Part shown: one piece after another, positions 33,001 to 43,656 of the stretch
Numbering within the stretch: the stretch's first letter is position 1
Layout: every line of letters starts with the position of its first letter
Assembly (NCBI GenBank): GCA_031216915.1
Contig: CM062294.1
Location: 163,697,455 to 163,761,454 of the forward strand
Length of the DNA: 64,000 nucleotides
Reading direction: 5' to 3'
Source: Pictodentalium vernedei
Lineage: Eukaryota > Mollusca > Scaphopoda > Dentaliida > Dentaliidae
Notes under the pieces: generated by a model
What the model was told of the DNA's origin: nothing
The model's database searches: none
Seen by the model: only the letters and a program-made list of their open reading frames with translations
Made by a program: the position numbers and the translations under genes

Positions 33001-33492
33001 AAAGATCGTCAGAGAAAGGGTCATGGAGGATTGTAACCGTAATTGGCGAGAGGGGGTCAAATCAAAGAGATCTTTGGGTGGCCTGCGTGATAAAGAGAAG
33101 CCTGGTTTTGAAGAGTATCTTGATGGCACCTTTGGGGGTCACTGTTGTTCAAGCTGAGGTCGCGGTCCCTGGAGCTGAGGGGAAAAATTGGGAAAAACAG
33201 TGAAAAGGAGTGCCAGGTGTGTAACGTGGGCGTGGTGGAGACCCTGGAACACTTTCTTATAGAATGCCCAAAATACCAGGCTAAAAGAACAAGATTCACG
33301 GGGAGTATAATGGAGAAGTGGGATGGGAGAATGGACATGTGGTTAGGGGGCGACTCAAAGGAGAGGGTTAATATACTAATCGGAGAGATTGGGGAGAATG
33401 GGGCAAGGGATGTCATCAAGCAGTTCGTCTCCGAGTGTTGGGAGGAGAGAAGAAGCGCGGGAATAGGGAGGCAGTTGGTAGAACATGGGTAA
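30012..33492 (+). pseudogene. LINE 2 ORF2: APE endonuclease and reverse transcriptase, broken
   Basis: Pieces: 30012-30332 (endonuclease start, EFDVMGLSETW), 30322-31332 (GDFNGH, SIIDYILTD, SDHNLI) then an in-frame TGA, 31333-32190 (GKAGGVDEIPDEF, DNYRGISVSS, FLDVKKAYDRVW motif A), 32108-32293 (GLKQGCILSPILFALYI motif B; FFADDTVLVS motif C), 32299-32541, 32576-33157, and 33145-33492 (C-x2-C...EHFLIECPKY zinc motif). All catalytic motifs remain, but four frame changes and one stop inactivate it. One frame change lies at a G run near 30303. Confidence 0.93.
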
Positions 33493-33561
33493 CCAAGGCC
33501 TTCTCATACGAGAACCGCGACAAATCAGCGGCCGGCGGAAGTGTTATTATTATTATTACTT

Positions 33562-35157
33562 ACTGTGTATAAGTAGCACTGAATAAATCTCAAAGTTCAT
33601 CTAATTTGCATAATTACTGCTCGAGAAAAAAACCTGTATTATATATGATGTATTCCATGTTACTAAACATTCATACAGAAATTTATTCAAATCAGAACTT
33701 TCATACAGAAGTTCTGTACAAAAACTGATTGCACTAATTTTGGTTCAAAATGGCCGCCGGCAGCCATTTTGAATTTCGGAAAGCACCCCAAAACACTCGT
33801 TCTTGTCCCATGGTGATAACAAAGGTACCCAAGAAGTTTCGTAAAGATCGGTTCATAAATACGGCCTCTAGCCCGAGCCGTATTGGCATTTGCACTTAAA
33901 GTGCTGAAAGTAACATCAAATAGATCAAAGTTAGTCTAATTGGCATAATTTATGCACGAGAAAAAAAACCCCGTATTATATGTGATGTATCCCTTGGCAC
34001 TAAACATTCACACAAAAAATTATTCAAATCAGAACTTTCATACAGAAGTTCTGTACAAAAAACTGAATGCACCAATTTTGGTACAAAAAGGCTGCTGGCA
34101 TCTTGAATTTTCCCATGGACCGCACCCAAAAACACTTGTTCTCGTCCCACAGTGATAACAAAGGGACCCAAGAAGTTTCGTAAAGATCGGTTCATAAATA
34201 TGGCCTCTAGCCTGAACCGTATAGAAGTTGTGTACAAAAACTGATTGGACCTAATTTCGGAACAAAATGGCCACTGGCAGCCATCTTGAATTTTGGACCC
34301 CACCCAGAAACACTCGTTCTCATCCCAAGGTGATAACAAATGCACCCAAGAAGTTTTGTGAAGATCGGTTCATAAATACAGCCTCTTGCCCAAGCCGTAT
34401 TGACACATGCACTTACTGTGTATAAGTAGCACTGAAAAAATCAAACTGCATCTAATTTGCATAATTTCTGCTCGAGAAAAAAAACCCCGTATTATATGTG
34501 GTGTATTACATGTTACTAAACATTCACACAAAAAATTATTCAAATTAGCGCTTTCATATGGAAGTTCTGCGCAAAAATCTGATTGCACCTAATTTTGTAC
34601 AAAATGGCTGCCAGCGGCCATCTTGAATTTCTGGCCGGACCCAAAAACACTCGTTCTCGTCTCACGGTGATAACAAAGGTACCCAAGAAGTTTCGTAAAG
34701 ATCGGTTCATAAATACAGCCTCTAGCCCGAGCCGTATTGGCATTTGCACTAACAGTGCTGAAAGTAACACTAAATAAATCAAAGTTAGTCTAATTTGCAT
34801 AATTTACGCCCGAGAATAAAAAAAAAAACCCGTATTATATGTGATGTATCCCATGGTACTAAACATTCATACAACAAATTATTCAAATTAGAGCTTTCAT
34901 ATGGAAGTTTTGCGCAAAAATCGGATTGCACCTAATTTTGTACAAAATGCCTGCCAGAGGCCGTCTTGAATTTCGGACCGGACCCCAAAACACTCGTTCT
35001 CGTCCCACGATGATAACAAAGGTACCCAAGAAGTTTCGTAAAGATCGGTTCATAAATACGGCCTCTAGCCCGAGCCGTGTGTATGGCGCGACGGACGGAC
35101 AAACGGACGACGGGCCATGACAATACCTCAAATTTGGCTTCGCCAAAGTTGAGCTAA
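33562..35157 (+). repeat. Tandem array, last piece, ending in a GACGGACGG tail
   Basis: Anchors AAGATCGGTTCATAAATA recur near 33846, 34184, 34361, 34698 and 35040: spacings of about 338, 177, 337 and 342 bp. Long units include ATTATTCAAATCAGAACTTTC; the short one lacks it. Each contains a hairpin-like GCCGCCGGCAGCCAT. The last unit runs into GACGGACGGACAAACGGACG (35091-35110) and the hairpin TTTGGCTTCGCCAAA (35132-35146), resembling an element 3' end. Confidence 0.85.
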
Positions 35158-35712
35158 AAATAATGAGCTAATCCGTTTTATTCAGGGGATGTTCCGGGTT
35201 TTACTGTACGTATATACAACCAAAAACCAAAACCATGGCCCGGACTCGTACGGTTAATGTATTTATCGCTGTCAAAAAAGTTGACATCTTTCGTCAAGAG
35301 TGCAAGTGCATTGGAATGTGCGGAGTGATCGTAGCTATATCAACAAGAATGGTTGGAAAAATTTTAGAGGTGACCTGTTTTCCACCGAATGTTTTCATTT
35401 TCATTTGCGTCTATGAATTCGGTCGTGGCGAGGCGTGATGCTCGTTCATTTTTGTTAGTACTGAAATGGTTAACCGGATGACCGGTTTGGAACCGGTTAC
35501 TTACCTAACTGATTTGAAAAAAAGCGTCAACCGGTTATCCGAAATATCGATAGTGATCGTCATTCCACGGTTAAAACGTAGTAAATCTGCCGTTTCTTCT
35601 TTGGGATAGACTGCACCTCGAAGCAGCGCTGTATATATTGAGAAATAATCGACTTTGGCGTTCTAGATTTCGTTAATGATCGGCAATTTCCGTGAGTACT
35701 GAGTAACTACAG
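35158..35712. other. Gene-free stretch
   Basis: No gene. Repeated ACCGGTT words (35475-35540: GGAACCGGTTAC, TCAACCGGTTATCC) form a loose inverted cluster. Confidence 0.45.
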
Positions 35713-35794
35713 AAACTGTTCCGTAGTATGTGTACAAACGAACGTTGTCGAGTACTCGACAACGTTCGTTTGTAAACACACTACGGAATAGTTT
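35713..35794. repeat. Near-perfect palindrome
   Basis: About 40-bp arms (ACAAACGAACGTTGTCGAGT and its complement) centred at 35753; likely a hairpin MITE. Confidence 0.8.
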
Positions 35795-35984
35795 GTGAGA
35801 ATACTGCTTTCCAATTCCAAAAGCAAAAGTTAAAGTTTTGATCCCAGATTCAGTGAAATAACTCTCGGTTAGTCAGGTTGTGAAATAATCAAGTATGCCA
35901 ATTTGCCACGTCAGGTATATGAGAGAGTAGTCACGTGGGTTATATGCGGTGAGGAAATCTCCTTACTTTCGTACATATGCTGCG

Positions 35985-36300
35985 TGTACAAAATGATGTA
36001 GGGTTGGGAGAAACAATGTCCCAAAGTGGCCAGTTTATCCGGTATTTCAGTCCATTTCAATCTCACCAGCTATTTCTTCCCGGGGGGAGGGGGGGGGGGC
36101 GGTATTTCAGCTCATTTTTCCAACACAAAGGCTGCGTATGTAAAATGATAAAATGGTGTTGTTGTGTGGGAAATGTCCCCAATTGGAAATTGGCTTGTTT
36201 ATCAATTTCAGTCCATTTCAATACTTAATTCTTAACAGGGTTTTTTTCCAGGGGGGGGGGGGGGGGGGGGGGTTATATTTCAGTTTAACACATAATATAG
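35985..36300. repeat. Degenerate tandem duplication with poly-G tracts
   Basis: Two related ~165-bp segments share ACAAAATGATG/GTAAAATGATAAAATG, GTCCATTTCAATAC and a poly-G run (36080-36100, 36251-36272) preceding a TATTTCAG word. Confidence 0.6.
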
Positions 36301-36481
36301 GCGCGTGGGAAATGGGGACGCACACGTTTATGAGGTTTTGACTGCAACAAAAATCCTCCATTGTCTCATTGCTTATTCATAAGCATACAGACAAAACTCA
36401 CGTAAGCTTGGATTTCTGATAGAAAGATCGTATCTTCGCGAATAGATTGTCACATGCGCTATGTCCTTGGGCAAAATACTC

Positions 36482-36565
36482 AACATCACTTACACGCACG
36501 CGAGAGCATGTATGTTGGTACAGAACATCACCTGCACGCACGTGGGAGCATGCATGTTGGTACAG
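36482..36565. repeat. 42-bp tandem duplication
   Basis: AACATCACTTACACGCACGC...TTGGTACAG is repeated directly as AACATCACCTGCACGCACGT...TTGGTACAG, period 42. Confidence 0.8.
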
Positions 36566-37127
36566 CGTTCTAATGAGAAAGGCACACATATGAAACAAAC
36601 AGCCATTTAGGCAATATGAATCGGATTCAAGCTCCGGAACTACGGACGCGTGTAATCAGGATTCTGGCGAAAATCCATTGAGAGGATTCGGAAGACCTCC
36701 TCCGAGTCAATTTCGAAAAACATCAGTGCTCCATGAGAATCTGAAGTCTTTGTAGTGTGTGCAGGACTACATTGGAGATCATTTTTGGACCCCAACGTTA
36801 TGTGAAACTTGCGTTGGGGGCCATTTGTTTTTCTTTCTTTTTTTTTGGGGGGGGGGGGGGACGAAAATGTCAGGGTAAGCACACCAGCACCACTGGTAGG
36901 AAGTTCGATGTTTCGACAGTTCAGTGTCACTACTGGAGGTCTGTAGTACTCGATTCGGGATGTAGGAACCCATCACGAAACACATTGGAATACCGGGTAC
37001 CTTACCGGTAGCTTACGTGTTAATTAATTAAGAAGGTGTGCCACACCTACGACATGTATATTTTATTATATTCACTAACTAGAGGTGTGACTACACCCCC
37101 ACCCCCACCCCCCCCCCCCGCCATGAT

Positions 37128-37960
37128 TATTCTAAGACGAAAAAGGGGCATAACTCTGGCAAAAAATGTCCGCTCGAAACTGTAATCGCAGGTGCCCAGG
37201 TTCCAATGGTATTGAACATCCATAACAGGGTTTCAAAGGTATTGACCCATAAGCATCTGAGAAAATCTTCGGACACAATTCAGGCCTACGCGGCTGCTAT
37301 TTCAAGTCGAAAATGTGCATAATCAGGGCTGGCATTTTCAGGAGAGCGATTTATTCGCTCGCCTACTGGTCGCCTTAAAAACAATTAAGGAGGGCGAAAC
37401 GAAAACTAGCCCTCCAGGCCTTAGAAAAAATGATCACCATAACAGCCTATTCCTGAAACCAACATCTGTTCAGATCTCTGCAATGTTAGTGGTCTCTGTA
37501 AGACGGCAACACTGCTTCCCCCACACCTCCGGGTCTTGCCAAGGCCCGGAGGCTTGGGAGGGGCAGTGAAGCATCTCACAGAGACTACCTTGTTAGCAGC
37601 ACCAAATAAAATGTACAAAGCCCACTGGGCAGAATTCATTAATAGTAAAACTTTATTTTGCCACTTTTAACTTTTGTAAGCTAGAGGAGAGCTAAACGCT
37701 TCCCTAGGCCATGCGAGGGGAGCGATTTTTAGCCTTCCTGCATTTTTAAGAATGCCATGCCTGCATAATTCTGGCAAAAATAATCCGAAGTATAATCGTA
37801 ATCGCGGGTGCACAGGTTCCCATGGTGGTGAACATTCATACCAAGTTTCGAGCAGATTGGTCCATAAACGTCTGAGAAAATCTCCGGACAAATTTATTGC
37901 TCCGGACGGACGGACAGACAAACGGACGGACAAGATGATTCCAGTATACCCGCTCAACAC
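37128..37960 (+). repeat. Two retroelement 3'-end units, the second split by a MITE
   Basis: 37128-37323 and 37764-37960 share CATAACTCTGGCAAAAA, GTAATCGC(A/G)GGTGC, CATAAGCATCTGAGAAAATC/CATAAACGTCTGAGAAAATC. The second ends in GACGGACGGACAGACAAACGG. The element at 37324-37763 lies between them. Confidence 0.65.
37324..37763. mobile_element. hAT-like MITE with 6-bp direct repeats
   Basis: Ends CAGGGCTGGCATT and (reverse) CAGGCATGGCATT; flanks CATAAT at 37318-37323 and 37764-37769. Subterminal GGAGAGCGATTT words. Second copy at 41185-41969. Confidence 0.8.
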
Positions 37961-38037
37961 AACTCATTGCGGGGGGGGGGGGGGTAGGGGTATATAATAA
38001 ATTTCCAAGAGTTTTTATTTAACTATATTCCCAAACT

Positions 38038-38105
38038 AATATTCCAACAACATCATTAAGGCATATCTTAGACCAAGGCCTGCCTTGATGATATGGTTGG
38101 AATAC
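38038..38105. repeat. Palindromic MITE, second copy
   Basis: TATTCCAACAACATCAT...GATGATATGGTTGGAATA; same family as 17507-17575. Confidence 0.75.
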
Positions 38106-38178
38106 TAGTCAGTTAGGACTGGACTTGAGGTATCACGGTTGCGACAAATCTGGTTTACATCCAACCCCAACTTCGTGA

Positions 38179-38913
38179 CAGAGGCGTAATTGGAGCCCCC
38201 ACCCTCAATTGTCGCCTAAAATTTCAAGATGGAAAGTCGGTGATGTAATTTCCAAAAATTTAATATTATCAATTTACTTTTTGCTCTTGTCACATTTTTT
38301 TTTTCCGTCAGAGCCAAAGTGATTTTTCAGTTTCTGATCAATTTCTCCCGAATTTTTCAATCAGTTGACAAACTTTTCTGAAATTCCGACTCGAATCTGT
38401 GACTGAACCGGTTTTTCGTTCCGTTTCCCTTACGTTGACCAGACTACACAAGGACTGTAGACTGACAACTACTCAGCCAATACCTACTCCTTCCATCTGG
38501 TTGGCAGTCAGTTGGAATGAGTAGGCAATACTAGGCATTGGCCGAATAGCTGTCAGTCTGCAGTCCTTGTGTAGACTGGTCAATGAAAGGGAAAACACGT
38601 GGACCTTCCTGGGGAAATGAATTTTTCTTGTTGATAAAATGACTAGATTTAAGCCAGGGAGAGGCCTCAGAATCAATTTCTGGGGTTCAAAAATTAAAAC
38701 TTTTCCCCAGGGGAGAACCCTAGGTACCCCCTCTCGACCTCTCCCCTAACTCGGGCCTGCAGACATGGGAAACTGTCTACACTATGTCGTGTTCAGACCC
38801 CAACCCCCAGTTAAAAATCTTAACTGATCACCCTCCCCCCTCTCTCTCTCTCTCTTTCTCTACGTCTCTTTCATTGACCCCCCCCCCCCCCCCCCCCCCC
38901 AGCTACGTCCCTG
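38179..38913. mobile_element. hAT-like MITE (about 720-bp family), next to EGFR exon 3
   Basis: Ends CAGAGGCGTAATTGGAG and (reverse) CAGGGACGTAGCTGG; flanking octamers CTTCGTGA/CTTTGCGA (6 of 8 match). The centre has a long inverted repeat (AAGGACTGTAGACTGACA pairs with TGTCAGTCTGCAGTCCTT). Its right end is only 46 bp from the exon 3 donor. Poly-C (38879-38900) just inside the right end. Confidence 0.75.
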
Positions 38914-38959
38914 CTTTGCGACGATCCGTTCATGATTTACTGGAAGTAAAAATACTTAC

Positions 38960-39106
38960 ACTTCGACAGATCATCTACAGAAGCATAGGCCTTTCTTAAA
39001 TAATCCACTGACTCTCTTTTGTCCGGCTTCAGTACTCTCCAATTTATAGACTGGACATGACACAGCTGTGGGTTTTTGATGAACATGATCCTTCCATTCG
39101 ATATCT
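38960..39106 (-). CDS. EGFR: EGFR-like exon 3: end of receptor L domain 1
   Basis: The acceptor is ctgtttcag and the donor GTAAGT; 147 nt, phase 1 in and out. It reads EISNGRIMFIKNPQLCHVQS, then INWRVLKPD...DDLSK and half of a Cys codon. This aligns with the human EGFR exon 4 product ([23 protein letters not shown]...GSC). NPxLC and the W of INW are family hallmarks closing the leucine-rich solenoid of L1. The joined first codon (G from exon 2 plus AG) gives the Glu expected in LQEI. Confidence 0.95.
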
Positions 39107-39646
39107 CTGAAACAGATTCGATACAGCATTACAACAAGCATTATCGGTGAACTGAAAGAAAAACAGCAAGTGGAGAGTGATTTTTAATTTAAACACCCAT
39201 GGGGTGGAATTTCCGCTCAGATAGCTTATTTCAAAATGCAGGCCACACTATAACTAAGGTAAGCAAAGTTTCAGCCAATGGACCCAGGGATGAACTCGAA
39301 GATTTATCGATTATAATTTTTCTTTCCCTAGGTATATTTTTTCTTTCTTTCTTTTTCTTGACGGATTTCTGGGTATTCCCTCGTGGAGGTCCACTCCATG
39401 TGTGTTTTAGTCATAATCAAGTCTCTACACGTTATACTGATCATCCCAGTAGGCCAGTACCCACGCCGATGAGAGTCGGGTGCGGGTAAGAAGTTTAATA
39501 ATTCTATATGTTCCCATGCCTATGTTCGCTTTGAAAAGAAAAGAAAAACAAAAGGGACAAAAATAGTGTCAGTAGGCTTTTGACTTTGAGGCGCATGACA
39601 GTACATTCGCATTACCGCCATTCTAAATGAACGGTTGAGTGCGTTG

Positions 39647-39889
39647 TTAACCCTTTGAACCCTCGTCTCCTGGAATGGTATCGCGTTTGTGTACACTTAC
39701 AGTGAGATGGACCAGTCCAATATCAATATACAGGGAGGATGAAATAATAACTGCAGTCTGCAGAAGTCTGGCTGGACTGCAGTTATTTTATCATCAATGC
39801 CCTGTGGATAGACCTCTTATAATAAGACAAAAACGGCACCAAATTATGCCTTGGACCGAAAAATCGGTCTTACGTGTTCAAAGGGTTAA
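39647..39889. mobile_element. TTAA MITE, CCCTTTGAAC family
   Basis: TTAACCCTTTGAACCC...GTGTTCAAAGGGTTAA, with an inner inverted repeat ATAACTGCAGTC/GACTGCAGTTAT. Related ends occur at 12845-12858 and 20155-20172. It lies in intron 2. Confidence 0.8.
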
Positions 39890-40043
39890 TCCGGCGACTA
39901 AGAAAATTCATTTTTATGAAGCATTATGACACATGCTTTTTCGGGCTAGTGGGAATTGGTTATTGGCGTCCCGCACATGAAATATACATTAGCTTGATCT
40001 GTGATTTCCACCACCCCAAACGAGCGCTTGTTTGTGTTATGAA

Positions 40044-40763
40044 CAGGGACGTAGCTGGAGGGTGTGGAATGGAGCCCCACCCCAGCCCCACCCCCACCCC
40101 CAACACTCACACAATTATCGCACAAAAATTTCAAAAGTTGGAAATTCGGTGATGTAAATTCCAAAAGTTGGAAATTCGGTGATGTAAATTCCACAAGTTG
40201 GAAATTCCATAATATCAATTTAATTTGCTCTTGTCATATTTCATTTTTTCGTTCAGAACCAAAGTGATTTTCCAATGTTCGATCAAATCCTCCGACTTTT
40301 CCAATCATCTGACACTTCCCCACATTCCTATTCGAATCTCTGACCGGTCAGGTTTTTCAAATTCACCGTTCCATTTGTCCGACTCGGAGTAGTAAGCTGG
40401 AAAGAGTAGGTATTGACTGAACAGTTGTCGGTCTATAGTCCTTGACTTGTGTAGTCTGGTCATCGTAAGGGAAAGCTCATCCAGCTATATTGGGGAAAAA
40501 TGCAATTTTCTTATGGTTATAATGACTAGATTCAAGCCGGAGGAAAGCATCAGAATCAATCTCAGTGCCAGTGGTTCGAAAATTAAAAACGTATTCCGCG
40601 TGAGGCTCCCGGACCCTCACTATTAAGGGAGGTTACCCCTTCAACAAGGGGGTGGGGTCCCAGCAAGACATGTCTATGGAATGTCACGTTAGAACCCCAA
40701 CTCCAAGTTAGAAATCTAACTGATCCCCCCACCCCCATTGAGGGCCCTCTCGCTATGTCCCTA
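40044..40763. mobile_element. hAT-like 720-bp MITE, 8-bp TSD
   Basis: Ends CAGGGACGTAGCTGGAGGG and (reverse) TAGGGACATAGCGAGAGGG; flanks GTTATGAA (40036-40043) and GTTCTGAA (40764-40771). It contains three copies of a 26-bp block GTGATGTAAATTCCAAAAGT (about 40139-40210). Same family as 38179-38913, the fragment at 48621-49057, and probably 42455-43174. Confidence 0.85.
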
Positions 40764-40771
40764 GTTCTGAA

Positions 40772-41184
40772 GCAGTGCATGTGACACTTTCGACTATACG
40801 TGCACCAGAGTTTGTATGGCAAATGTCGCTAGGTAAGGGCACACAATATAAATTAATTGATTCTCAGGCATTTTGTTTGTCAAATCAGTGAGGGAGGGAG
40901 GGAGGGAGGGTTTAATTTTTATTTTTCTTTCGCAAAAAGGGAACAAATATGGAGAGGATTTCGGCTGTCTTTTTGCATACAGAAAGTGTATATTTATACA
41001 AATCAATTCATTTTTAATTTGAAAAATAAATTATTCCACTAAAAAAACTGCAGATACTGCATTTCAAAGGCTTCATATTCTTTCGATGATCTTCATATTA
41101 TCTTTGAAGTAAAAGTATTTAATCTCTGGGGATTTGACTCGTTACAATTTATGGGAGAGTGCCTGTAGGAACTCTCCCATAATT
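40772..41184. other. Gene-free stretch with simple repeat and hairpin
   Basis: (GGGA)n at 40888-40909; hairpin TATGGGAGAGTGCC...GGAACTCTCCCATA at about 41150-41181, similar to TTGGAGAGTGC...ACTCTCCAA at 57871-57899. No gene. Confidence 0.5.
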
Positions 41185-41969
41185 CAGGCTTGGCAATTTC
41201 AGGAGAGCGATTTTTTAGCTCTCCTTACTGCCCTCCTGAAAGAATTAAGGAGAGCGAAAAATTGCCCTCCTAAATATTTTGGTCTGGGATGATTGAGATT
41301 ACATGTATTATGCTCACATTAAATTTTTGCTGTAAAGCAAAAATGTAATTTAACTTCGAAGTCACATAACATCACGTAATTTCATTTTGAAAGTGGTTTA
41401 GTGTTAAAAGTTAATGGCTGCAACCATACCCAAACACAGTTGCAATCATTTGAAGCAAAATGGGTCACAGCAATATTTTTTTTCTGTCAGTTTCAAGTTC
41501 AACAACTGACATCACAGTTTGAGGGGTAATTATTCAAGGAATATTGACACTATAATATACTACCATTACTACCTTCCTGTCACTTGAAGCACTTGCACCA
41601 GGATGTGACTGTAGATTCAAGCAGACCTGTTGTCCAAGAAAGTCATAAGCCTACCACTACCACCTTCAACCCCCTTGGGGGTTGAAGGTGGTAGTGGTAG
41701 GCGTATGACTTTCTTGGACAACAGGTCTGGGTACACACACAGGTCTTGTCAAGTGTGTGTTCGGTTGTTGAGTGAGACATCTAGATGTCTAAGAGATTCC
41801 GCTTTACCTTAGTAAAGTTAATAAAATCACTGATGTAGAATGTTGGTTTCAGTTTCAATGAGTTCGTTCAACTGGATACTTAAAATGCTGTGTAAAGCTA
41901 ATTGCTCTCCTAAGCTGATTGAGGAGAGCGATTTTTTGACCTCCTGCATTTTTCAGAATGCCAGGCCTG
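41185..41969. mobile_element. hAT-like MITE with 6-bp direct repeats, second copy
   Basis: Ends CAGGCTTGGCAATTTCAGG and (reverse) CAGGCCTGGCATTCTGAAA; flanks ATAATT (41179-41184, 41970-41975). It carries a nested palindrome at 41622-41729. Confidence 0.85.
41622..41729. repeat. 108-bp near-perfect palindrome
   Basis: CAGACCTGTTGTCCAAGAAA pairs with its complement; the centre is CCCCCTTGGGGG. Only single mismatches (for example ATAAGCC/GGCGTAT). Probably a hairpin MITE nested in the hAT-like element. Confidence 0.85.
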
Positions 41970-42454
41970 ATAATTTGTAACAAAGCAAACATATTGGAGA
42001 CGCAACTAAATAAATATGCATCAATCAAAAAATGTAAAAAGTTTCGAGTCTCCCTGAGTTTGTACTAATATTGGAAGACAGTGAAAGACAAGGTGATGTC
42101 CAATGAGATGATTCAAATTCAATGAGGGAAGGCCTGAGAACCAAAATACTTCTTTTGTTTAGCCTAATATTGAATTGCAAATGACAAAGGTATTATAGTT
42201 AATAAGATGTTTAATTAATATCACCCCCGGATGTTGTAAAGGTTATAGCAAATATCAGCACATAATAAGGGATTGGAAATGGCAGAACCATTAGAGCTAA
42301 AATATTATTATTAAATGCAAGTGAAAGCAGCGATCAAGCAACGTAGGCCTGTCAATAAACCTGCATTGTCCATAAAATACTTGAAATGCAGTTATTGGCT
42401 TATTTATACAAAAAAGACCAAATTCTGCAACACGCGGTCTCGATGTAAAATATA

Positions 42455-43174
42455 TAGAGACGTCGCTAGAGGTTTCCGATTGGGGGGTGTGGGGTAGTGA
42501 ATTTCCAACTGGGTGGCGGAAGGGTGACCCCCCTCCCGGTCCCTCCCCATAGTTAGAAATTCACTACCGAGAAACATTTTGAAAATGAAGCCATGAAAGG
42601 CGGCACACAATTGATTCTAGTAACTGAATTGCCAACACATTTATGATAGAATTATCAGGTTATTATTATTTGGTATTATTCTGGGAATTGAATATGTGCT
42701 AAACAAATGCTCAAGCTAAGAACTTTGAGCAATTCACATTGTCCAAACATTAAATCAAATTGATCAATTTTCGATGTTTCATCATTTTGTAACTGTGAAT
42801 CAATGAATTAATTAACTCAGGATAACGATTTTACGTGATGTTATTTTCTTGAAGTACATTTCGAGTATTTATTACGATAAGTAACGTACTATAGAAATCT
42901 CGTACCGATTGACATCATGCATACTTTTGAAGCTCGATATTGCGTACACTTTAGTTGTAAATAGTAACATTTGGAATTTTTGCCGATTTGAAACCGAGTT
43001 GGGATTTTGGGAAGTGAAGGAGACATCAGCATCACCAAAGAAGCTCTAAAATCCAGATAGATGGAATTTCTAACTACTCATGACTTGTTCTCCGAATTTC
43101 CAACTGTAGGAAATGTTTGCTAGGATTGGGGGGGGGGGACACCCCCACCCCACCCCCCTGGTGCCACGTCCCTG
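42455..43174. mobile_element. hAT-like 720-bp MITE, diverged copy
   Basis: Ends TAGAGACGTCGCTAGAGG and (reverse) CAGGGACGTGGCACC; short AATATA-type flanking repeat. Its length equals that of 40044-40763 and both have C/G-rich subterminal tracts and GAATTTCCAACTG words, but the interior is diverged. Confidence 0.6.
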
Positions 43175-43217
43175 AATATATGCCTGCGTGATTTAAAGAA
43201 AGCCTATCAATACGTAC

Positions 43218-43604
43218 CCTGTAGTTTTGGAATCTGTAATTCTCTTAGGCCCCCTAGATCCTCTGTGCCTTCTTCGTCATCGGGTAATCCATTTAGGGCT
43301 ACAATTAAGCTGTACCGGTAGAATTTTCCTTTTATTATGAGGGGGTATGTCTGTTCCCCAAGTATTAATTCCAGACTTGTGAGAGGTATTGTATCCACGT
43401 AAACCATAGCGATGAGTACGTATCCTGTGACCACGCGGATATCGCTCAGAAAACTCAGATCATACGTCACGTTTGAATCATCGAAGTGTGTTATTTCCAG
43501 GTTGCCCATGATGTAAGTACATCCGGTCAGTCTTCGTTTTAAGGAATCGTAGTGGAACTGCTTATTCCCGGAGTAGCCGAATCCTCGAGCAGTTCCTGGA
43601 CACT
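43218..43604 (-). CDS. EGFR: EGFR-like exon 2: receptor L domain 1
   Basis: The acceptor is ttacttttag and the donor GTACGT; 387 nt, phase 1 in and out. It begins ECPGTARGFGYSG and contains GCTYIMGNLEITHF, YDLSFLSDIRVVTGYVLIAM and LRELQIPKLQ. These align one-for-one with human EGFR CQGTSNKL, NCEVVLGNLEITYV, YDLSFLKTIQEVAGYVLIA and LKELPMRNLQ. The paired Cys (CPGT and GCTY) fit the first L1 disulphide. NVT is a potential glycosylation site. It appears to equal human exons 2 and 3 fused. An acidic insert (DDEEGTED) lies where the human protein has DANKTG. The open frame continues upstream into the MITE at 43657, but that part is intron, not protein. Confidence 0.97.
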
Positions 43605-43656
43605 CTAAAAGTAAAAAAATAGAATTTAAATATTTGCAAGTACTATGGCACATGAC

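Larger units (their letters stand above)
28552..33557 (+). mobile_element. LINE 2: near full-length non-LTR retrotransposon, esterase-type ORF1
   Basis: Inserted in the tandem array: ACTT is duplicated at both borders (28548-28551, 33558-33561), and the array word GCACTTACTGTGTATAAG is restored when the element is removed. It has a 5' leader, ORF1, ORF2 and an ATT-repeat tail (GTTATTATTATTATTACTT). Strikingly G-rich on the coding strand, with several runs of 8-13 G. Length about 5 kb is typical of CR1/L2-type elements. Confidence 0.9.

Noticed and set aside
24630..33557. Endogenous retrovirus or LTR element
   Set aside because: No LTRs, protease, integrase or RNase H/gag zinc order; RT motifs, endonuclease and TSDs are those of non-LTR elements.
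33562..35157. CRISPR-like array
   Set aside because: Repeats are ~178-342 bp and contiguous without unique spacers; it is an ordinary tandem repeat.
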